From assembly GCA_946531435.1 (NCBI GenBank), contig CAMNAO010000002.1:1-64000 (forward strand): a DNA stretch of 64,000 bases. The letters are read 5' to 3'. The notes under the pieces were generated by a model, which saw nothing but the letters and a program-made list of their open reading frames with translations, searched no databases and was not told where the DNA came from. How positions within the stretch are numbered: position 1 is the first letter of the stretch; the number at the start of each line of letters is the position of its first letter. This stretch comes from an uncultured Clostridia bacterium. Lineage in GTDB: Bacteria; Bacillota; Clostridia; Oscillospirales; Oscillospiraceae. Shown here piece after piece: positions 58,847 through 64,000 of the stretch. The translations under genes and the position numbers were made by a program.

Positions 58847-59149
58847 ATGGCTCAGAATTCCAAGCTTTGTTCCGTTCTCTGTTATATCACCTGGATCGGC
58901 TGGTTCGTGGCCTATTTTCTGCGTGATCGGGCTGATTCCCTGGTGCGTCGTCATCTGAACCAGGCTCTGGTTTTGAATATCGTCTCCCTGGTGGCCAGCT
59001 ATCTTGCCCGGCGCCGCGGCATCATCGGCGCTGCCGGGAAGCTCGTGGATTTTGTCGCTCTGGTCTTTGCCATCATGGGCATTGTCCGTGCCTTCAAGCT
59101 GTCGGAGGAGCCTCTGCCCCTGATCGGCACCATCGACTGGGTGGATTGA
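58847..59149 (+). CDS. Small membrane protein (DUF4870/Tic20-like)
   Basis: A 100-residue protein with two or three helices. CSVLCYITWIGWFVAYFLRDRADSLVRRHLNQALVLNIVSLVAS (described in part) resembles DUF4870-type proteins with the conserved H-x-N-Q-A-L. ACAGGAGG precedes the start and the MFS gene ends 24 bases upstream, so they are co-transcribed. The function is unknown. Confidence 0.75.
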   Translation: MAQNSKLCSVLCYITWIGWFVAYFLRDRADSLVRRHLNQALVLNIVSLVASYLARRRGIIGAAGKLVDFVALVFAIMGIVRAFKLSEEPLPLIGTIDWVD

Positions 59150-59172
59150 GGGACGAGGGGCGTGCAAGACCC

Positions 59173-59254
59173 GTAGGGACGGCCTTTGGCCGCCCGCAGA
59201 GGATGCGCCTTCATTTGGGCCTTCTTAAGTCGGGCGACCGCAGGTCGCCCCTAC
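59173..59254. repeat. Repeat element D (short two-hairpin form)
   Basis: GTAGGGACGGCCtttGGCCGCCCGCAG at the left and GGGCGACCgcaGGTCGCCCCTAC at the right are each hairpins and mirror one another at the outer GTAGGG/CCCTAC ends. The left module matches element A, including the following CGCAGAG. No TGTCTCAAAA ends are present. Confidence 0.75.
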
Positions 59255-59264
59255 GAAGCGCATG

Positions 59265-59291
59265 ATTTCTTTCATGAATCATGAAAGAAAT
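59265..59291. repeat. Perfect 13-base inverted repeat next to element D
   Basis: ATTTCTTTCATGA and TCATGAAAGAAAT are separated by one A. It is AT-rich, unlike its surroundings, and lies 60 bases before the pyr promoter. It may be a regulator site or a remnant of an element. Confidence 0.6.
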
Positions 59292-59350
59292 GCCCCGTCC
59301 CGCATCAAAGCTTCTCACCCAATCCCCGCCAAATTTCGTGAATCTGCCGA

Positions 59351-59379
59351 TTGACGCTCTATCCATGGGATGCTATAAT
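59351..59379 (+). promoter_or_regulatory. Promoter of the pyrimidine operon
   Basis: TTGACG and a perfect TATAAT (59374-59379) are 17 bases apart, giving a leader of about 117 bases. Confidence 0.85.
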
Positions 59380-59410
59380 ACCCAAAAAGATCTTTAAGAC
59401 GATACGAGAG

Positions 59411-59493
59411 ATCGGCAAGATCCGGGAACATGAGCGGACGGTGTTCGCGCTCTTTTGCTGTGCCTGCCCTGCCGGTTTCGGCAGGGCCTTTTT
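59411..59493 (+). promoter_or_regulatory. Attenuator leader of the pyrimidine operon
   Basis: Terminator stem GCCCTGCCG (59466-59474)/CGGCAGGGC (59479-59487) with loop GTTT and five T residues ends directly before the pyrC ribosome site. An upstream ATCGGCA (59411-59417) can pair with TGCCGGT of the left arm as an antiterminator. A clear PyrR-binding loop was not found, so the sensing mechanism is open. Confidence 0.65.
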
Positions 59494-59502
59494 GGAGGAT
59501 TT

Positions 59503-60717
59503 ATGAGAGAAAACGTGGCGGTCCAGGTGTTTCAGATGCCCCAGCTCCCCGAGCTTTGCGGGGGCGCCGACAGCATTTCCCTCCCGGTGGAAGTTTCCGC
59601 CGGCGATTATGAATATATTGCTTTTCCCGGTTTTTTTGATGTGCATGTGCATTTCAGAGAGCCGGGTTTTTCTTATAAAGAGACCATTGCCTCCGGCTCC
59701 CGGGCGGCGGCCCATGGCGGCTATACCGGGGTCGCGGCCATGCCCAATCTCAATCCCGTGCCGGACAGCATTGAGCACCTTTGTGAGGAACTGGAGATCA
59801 TCCGCCGGGACGCGGTGATCCCGGTCTATCCCTACGGCGCCATCACGGTGGGGGAGAAGGGGGAGGTCCTGGCGGACCTGGAGGGCATGGCCCCGGATGT
59901 CATCGCCTTTTCCGATGACGGCAAGGGCGTCCAGGACCGGGAGAAGATGCGCGCCGCCATGCTCCGGGCCAAGGCGCTTCATAAGCTCATCGTCGCCCAC
60001 TGCGAGGATGAGAGCCTGCTCCGGGGCGGCTATATCCACGACGGAGCTTACGCGAAGGCCCACGGCCACCCGGGCATCTGCTCGGAGAGCGAGTGGGGCC
60101 CCATCGCCCGGGATGTGGCCCTTGCCGGGGAAACGGGCTGCGGCTACCACGTCTGTCACGTCTCCACCAAGGAAAGTGTGGAGGTCATCCGCAAGGCCAA
60201 GGCCGCCGGAGTGGATGTGACCTGTGAGACCGCGCCCCACTATCTTGTCCTGGATGAGAACGATCTATTAGAGGATGGGCGCTTCAAGATGAATCCGCCT
60301 CTGCGCTCAAAAGAGGACAGGGAGGCCCTTCTGGAGGGGATCCGGGACGGCACCATCGACATGATCGCCACGGACCATGCGCCCCACAGCCGGGAGGAGA
60401 AGGCGAAGGGCCTCAAGGGCTCCGCCATGGGCATCGTGGGGCTGGAGACGGCCTTCCCCGTGCTGTACACCAGGCTGGTGCTGGGGGGCGTGATCTCCCT
60501 GAAAAAGCTCATTGAGCTTCTGGCTGTCAATCCCCGCCGCCGCTTCGGCATTCCCTACCGGGGAGAGTACACCGTCTGGGATTTGAAAAAACCTGTCACG
60601 GTGGACCCGGAGCGCTTTCTCAGCAAGGGGAGGGCGACCCCCTTCGCGGGCTGGCAGCTGATGGGCGAATGTATTATGACTGTGTCTGACGGCAAAACCG
60701 TCTATTCCAGAGATTGA
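59503..60717 (+). CDS. pyrC: Dihydroorotase
   Basis: Zinc enzyme closing carbamoyl-aspartate to dihydroorotate, third step of pyrimidine synthesis. Its 404 residues are of the class I type. Metal His are in FFDVHVHFREPGFSYKET. The remaining ligands are in IVAHCEDESL, CHVSTKESVEVI and MIATDHAPHS (Asp). The start MRENVAVQVFQM follows TTGGAGGATT directly behind the attenuator. First gene of the operon in this window, 20 bases before carB. Confidence 0.95.
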   Translation: MRENVAVQVFQMPQLPELCGGADSISLPVEVSAGDYEYIAFPGFFDVHVHFREPGFSYKETIASGSRAAAHGGYTGVAAMPNLNPVPDSIEHLCEELEIIRRDAVIPVYPYGAITVGEKGEVLADLEGMAPDVIAFSDDGKGVQDREKMRAAMLRAKALHKLIVAHCEDESLLRGGYIHDGAYAKAHGHPGICSESEWGPIARDVALAGETGCGYHVCHVSTKESVEVIRKAKAAGVDVTCETAPHYLVLDENDLLEDGRFKMNPPLRSKEDREALLEGIRDGTIDMIATDHAPHSREEKAKGLKGSAMGIVGLETAFPVLYTRLVLGGVISLKKLIELLAVNPRRRFGIPYRGEYTVWDLKKPVTVDPERFLSKGRATPFAGWQLMGECIMTVSDGKTVYSRD

Positions 60718-60737
60718 TCCGAAAGGAAGAATGAACC

Positions 60738-63700
60738 ATGGCAAAAAGAACAGATATCAAAAAGGTGCTTATCATCGGCTCCGGCCCCATCGTCATCGGA
60801 CAGGCGGCGGAGTTCGACTACGCGGGGACCCAGGCCTGCCTGGCCCTGAAGGAGGAGGGGTATGAGGTCATTCTCTGCAATTCCAACCCCGCAACCATCA
60901 TGACGGATACCTCCATTGCCGACAAGGTGTATATGGAGCCTCTGACCCTGGAATACATCGCCAAGATCCTGCGCTATGAGCGGCCGGACGCCATCGTGCC
61001 CGGCATCGGCGGCCAGACCGGCCTCAATCTCGCGGTGCAGCTGGAGAAGAAGGGCGTTTTGAAGGAGTGCGGCGTGGAGCTGCTGGGTACCCCCTGTGAG
61101 AGCATTGAGCGGGCCGAGGACCGGGAGCTTTTTAAGGAGATGTGCCAGTCCATCGGAGAGCCTGTCATCCCCTCCGAGATCACCTATGATCTGGAGCATG
61201 CCAAGAAGGCCGCCCTGGAGATCGGATATCCCGTGGTGCTGCGCCCCGCCTTCACCCTGGGCGGCACCGGCGGCGGATTTGCCAACAATGAGGAGGAGCT
61301 CATTGAGATCGGCACCAATGCCTTCCGTCTCTCCCCGGTGCACCAGGTCCTGGTGGAGAAGAGCGTCAAGGGCTATAAGGAGATCGAGTTTGAGGTCATG
61401 CGGGATTCCAATGACCATGCCATCACCATCTGCGGCATGGAGAATGTGGACCCCGTGGGCGTCCACACCGGCGACTCCATCGTTGTGGCCCCCATCCTCT
61501 CCCTGAATGAGCACGATCTCAAGATGCTCAATGACAGCGCCATCAAGATCATCAAGGAGTTGAAGATCGAGGGCGGCTGCAACGTCCAGTTCGCCCTGAA
61601 CCCCGAGAGCAGCGAATACTTCCTCATCGAGGTCAATCCCCGGGTCTCCCGCTCCTCCGCCCTGGCTTCCAAGGCCAGCGGCTACCCCATCGCCCGGGTA
61701 ACGGCCAAGATCGCCATGGGCATGGCCCTGGAGGATATCCCGGTGGCCGGCGGCACCGCCGCCATTGAGCCCAGCCTGGACTACATCGTGGCCAAGTTCC
61801 CCCGCTTCCCCTTTGATAAATTTGCCGACGCCCCCAACACCCTGGGCACCCAGATGAAGGCCACGGGCGAGGTCATGGGCATCGGCTCCACGCTTACGGA
61901 GTGCATGCTGAAGTCCGTCCGCTCCCTGGAGACCGGGGTGGATCACCTGTACCTTCCCAAGTTCGATAAATACACCGATGAGGAGCTCTGGGAGTATATC
62001 GAGGAGTTCCGTTCCGACAACATCTTTGCCATTACCGAGCTCATTCGCCGGGGCGCCACGGTGGAGGCCCTGCACAAGGTCACCATGATCACCGACGTGT
62101 TCCTCAATTCCCTGGAGGGCATCGTGGAGATGGAGGAGATCCTGAAGACCTATCCCCAGGACGAGCGCCGCCTGAAGGCCGCCAAGATGATGGGCTTCAG
62201 TGACGCCGCCATTGCCCGCCTCTGGGGAAAAAAGGAGATCGAGGTCTATGAGATGCGCAAAGAGCTGGGCATCACCCCGGTCTTCCCCATGGTGGATACC
62301 CTGCACACCGGAAAATACATCGCCTATCTCTATTCCAGCTACTGCCCCGAGGCGGTGAACGCCTCCCGCCTGGGAGACAAGAAGAAGATCGTGGTGCTGG
62401 GCGCCGGCCCCATCCGCATCGGCCAGGGTGTGGAGTTTGACTACTCCACCGTCCACGCGGTCCAGACCATCCGCCGGGCGGGCTATGAGGCCATCATCAT
62501 CAACAACAACCCGGAGACCGTCTCCACGGACTACACCACCGCGGATAAGCTGTATTTTGAGCCTCTGACCCCCGAGGATGTGATGGCCATTGTGGACTAT
62601 GAGAAGCCCGAGGGCGTCATCGCCTCCCTGGGCGGACAGACCGCCATCAACCTGGCCCAGCCGCTGATGGACCGGGGCGTCAAGATCATTGGCACCGACT
62701 GCGCCGCCATCGAGCGGGCAGAGAACCGGGACAGCTTTGAGAAGATCCTGCTGGATCTGCACATCCCCCAGCCCAAGGGCCGGGCCGTCACCCGCATCGA
62801 GGACGGCGTCCGGGCCGCCCAAGAGATCGGCTATCCCGTCCTGGTGCGCCCCAGCTTCGTTCTGGGCGGCCGTGCCATGCAGATCGTCGCCAGTGAGGAG
62901 CAGCTGCGCCGCTACCTCCAGTCCGCTGTGGAGATCGACGCGGACAAGCCCGTTCTGGTGGATAAATATATCCAGGGCAAGGAGGTGGAGGTGGACGCCA
63001 TCTGCGACGGCGTGGATGTGTTCGTCCCCGGCATTATGGAGCTGGTGGAGCGTACCGGCGTCCACTCCGGCGACTCCATCAGCGTCTACCCCTCCTACAG
63101 CATCTCCAACAAGGTGAAGGGCATCATCCTGCAGTACGCCAAGCGCTTAGGCCTGGGCATCGGCATCGTGGGCCTTTACAACATCCAGTTCATCGTGGAT
63201 AAGAACGAGAACGTCTATATCATCGAGGTGAATCCCCGCTCCTCCCGCACCGTGCCCTTCCTTTCCAAGTCCACGGGCTGGTCTCTGGCGGATATTGCCA
63301 CCGAGGTGATCCTGGGCAAGAGCCTGAAGGAGCAGGGCATCTTCACCCTGTATCCGGAGGAGAAGAAACGGCACTACGTCAAGGTGCCGGTGTTCTCCTT
63401 CAACAAGATCAAGGGCCTGGACGCCTACCTCTCCCCGGAGATGAAGTCCACCGGCGAGGCCATCGGCTATGACGACAAGCTGAACCGCGCCCTTTACAAG
63501 GCCCTCCAGGCGGCGGGCATGCACCTGCAGAACTACGGCACCGTCTTCGCCACCATCGCAGACGAGGACAAGGAGGAGGCGCTGCCCCTCATCCGCCGCT
63601 TCTATAACCTGGGCTTCAACATCCAGGCCACCGAGGGTACGGCGAAGTTCCTGAAGGAGAACGGCATCCGCACCCACGCGCTCCACAAGATCAGCGAGGG

Positions 63701-63917
63701 CAATACGGAGATCCTGGACATCCTGCGGCAGGGACACATCGCCTACGTTATCAACACCCGGAACATTCTCGCCATGGATGGGGAGAGCGACGGCGTGCTG
63801 ATCCGCCGGGCCTGCACGGAGAACAACGTGACCATCTTCACCTCTCTGGATACGGTACGGGTACTGCTGGACGTGCTGGAGGAGACCACGCTGACCATTT
63901 CCACCATCGATTCGTAA
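60738..63917 (+). CDS. carB: Carbamoyl-phosphate synthase large subunit
   Basis: Makes carbamoyl phosphate from bicarbonate, ammonia and two ATP for pyrimidines and arginine. The full-length 1,059 residues hold two homologous ATP-grasp halves. The first has KVLIIGSGPIVIGQAAEFDYAGTQA and the second KIVVLGAGPIRIGQGVEFDYSTVHA. The C-terminal about 130 residues are the MGS-like allosteric domain (NIQATEGTAKFLKENGI). The small subunit gene carA, which feeds ammonia, is not beside it. Confidence 0.98.
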   Translation: MAKRTDIKKVLIIGSGPIVIGQAAEFDYAGTQACLALKEEGYEVILCNSNPATIMTDTSIADKVYMEPLTLEYIAKILRYERPDAIVPGIGGQTGLNLAVQLEKKGVLKECGVELLGTPCESIERAEDRELFKEMCQSIGEPVIPSEITYDLEHAKKAALEIGYPVVLRPAFTLGGTGGGFANNEEELIEIGTNAFRLSPVHQVLVEKSVKGYKEIEFEVMRDSNDHAITICGMENVDPVGVHTGDSIVVAPILSLNEHDLKMLNDSAIKIIKELKIEGGCNVQFALNPESSEYFLIEVNPRVSRSSALASKASGYPIARVTAKIAMGMALEDIPVAGGTAAIEPSLDYIVAKFPRFPFDKFADAPNTLGTQMKATGEVMGIGSTLTECMLKSVRSLETGVDHLYLPKFDKYTDEELWEYIEEFRSDNIFAITELIRRGATVEALHKVTMITDVFLNSLEGIVEMEEILKTYPQDERRLKAAKMMGFSDAAIARLWGKKEIEVYEMRKELGITPVFPMVDTLHTGKYIAYLYSSYCPEAVNASRLGDKKKIVVLGAGPIRIGQGVEFDYSTVHAVQTIRRAGYEAIIINNNPETVSTDYTTADKLYFEPLTPEDVMAIVDYEKPEGVIASLGGQTAINLAQPLMDRGVKIIGTDCAAIERAENRDSFEKILLDLHIPQPKGRAVTRIEDGVRAAQEIGYPVLVRPSFVLGGRAMQIVASEEQLRRYLQSAVEIDADKPVLVDKYIQGKEVEVDAICDGVDVFVPGIMELVERTGVHSGDSISVYPSYSISNKVKGIILQYAKRLGLGIGIVGLYNIQFIVDKNENVYIIEVNPRSSRTVPFLSKSTGWSLADIATEVILGKSLKEQGIFTLYPEEKKRHYVKVPVFSFNKIKGLDAYLSPEMKSTGEAIGYDDKLNRALYKALQAAGMHLQNYGTVFATIADEDKEEALPLIRRFYNLGFNIQATEGTAKFLKENGIRTHALHKISEGNTEILDILRQGHIAYVINTRNILAMDGESDGVLIRRACTENNVTIFTSLDTVRVLLDVLEETTLTISTIDS

Positions 63918-63926
63918 GGAGGCTCC

Positions 63927-64000
63927 ATGAAGCAGGGAATCTTTACCGTCCTCCAAAACCGCCCCCTCACCGCCGACGTGTGGGAAATGCGCCTTGGGGG
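63927..64000 (+). CDS. pyrK: Dihydroorotate dehydrogenase electron-transfer subunit, 5' part
   Basis: Only 24 codons are visible: MKQGIFTVLQNRPLTADVWE and onward. This matches the start of the FAD/2Fe-2S subunit PyrK, whose first strand precedes the flavin-binding R-x-Y-S motif. The position after carB fits the clostridial pyr order and predicts pyrD next. AAGGAGGCTCC precedes the ATG. The rest lies outside the window. Confidence 0.8.
   Translation, partial: MKQGIFTVLQNRPLTADVWEMRLG

Noticed and set aside
59421..59434. Possible PyrR-binding loop in the pyr leader (GATCCGGGAACA)
   Set aside because: Only part of the consensus matches and conserved G positions differ, so it is not reported as a PyrR site.
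60702..63065. A 787-codon open frame on the minus strand
   Set aside because: It is an antisense shadow of carB, caused by high G+C and codon bias. It has no ribosome site, and the plus strand encodes an unmistakable enzyme.

Overview
The window is about 60 % G+C bacterial DNA that reads as a spore-forming Clostridia genome, most likely an anaerobic gut member of the Oscillospiraceae. The reasons are the spoIIAA-spoIIAB-sigF operon, a valS T-box leader, a CD1247-type acidic zinc-ribbon protein behind efp, purine-rich ribosome sites (AAGGAGG) throughout, and anaerobic-style carbon genes. No rRNA, CRISPR array or prophage block is visible. One tRNA (Val, GAC) is present.

Layout. 1-3.5 kb: a glycoside operon on the minus strand (GPH-type sugar symporter, then a GH2 beta-galactosidase/glucuronidase cut by the left edge), divergent from an AraC-type regulator whose N-terminus is interrupted by an in-frame TGA. 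4.6-8.9 kb: SRAP protein, malic enzyme plus 2-hydroxycarboxylate transporter (malate/citrate use), and a small membrane protein. 8.9-19 kb: a GntR/UTRA regulator divergent from a seven- to eight-gene operon with an Opp/Dpp peptide-type ABC transporter, a metallo-beta-lactamase-fold hydrolase, a membrane protein and a ceramidase-like hydrolase. The strong promoter of this operon carries a palindromic operator. 19-31.7 kb: GtrA, type-B carboxylesterase, family-4 uracil-DNA glycosylase, gatCAB, a Lar-like zinc ribbon, a lipoprotein with two cystatin-like repeats, a two-component system, sfsA, a palindromic repeat element, thioredoxin and a membrane protein. 31.7-38 kb: HtrA protease, glnS, MgtC, a CPA2 antiporter and tRNA-Val. 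38-46.6 kb: HIT protein, esterase, a second palindromic element, the sporulation sigma-F operon, valS with its T-box, a lipoprotein and an AttH/CrtC-like protein. 46.9-55.4 kb: metallophosphatase, a 1,403-residue secreted tail-lysozyme/FnIII protein, a third palindromic element, an unrecognised 259-residue protein, an M24 peptidase, efp and the CD1247-like protein. 55.8-64 kb: murA, an MFS carrier, a small membrane protein, and a pyrimidine operon (pyrC-carB-pyrK) behind an attenuator-like leader and running off the right edge.

Most useful points for a second look: the GntR-controlled transporter/hydrolase operon with a directly visible promoter and operator, the cystatin-like double-domain lipoprotein (QLVxGTNY twice), a dispersed family of nested palindromic elements (five copies or fragments) plus an unrelated three-tier inverted repeat before murA, the TGA at a probable Trp position in the AraC gene with a matching direct-repeat operator, and the absence of carA between pyrC and carB. 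All function calls come from reading motifs by eye. No database search was run.
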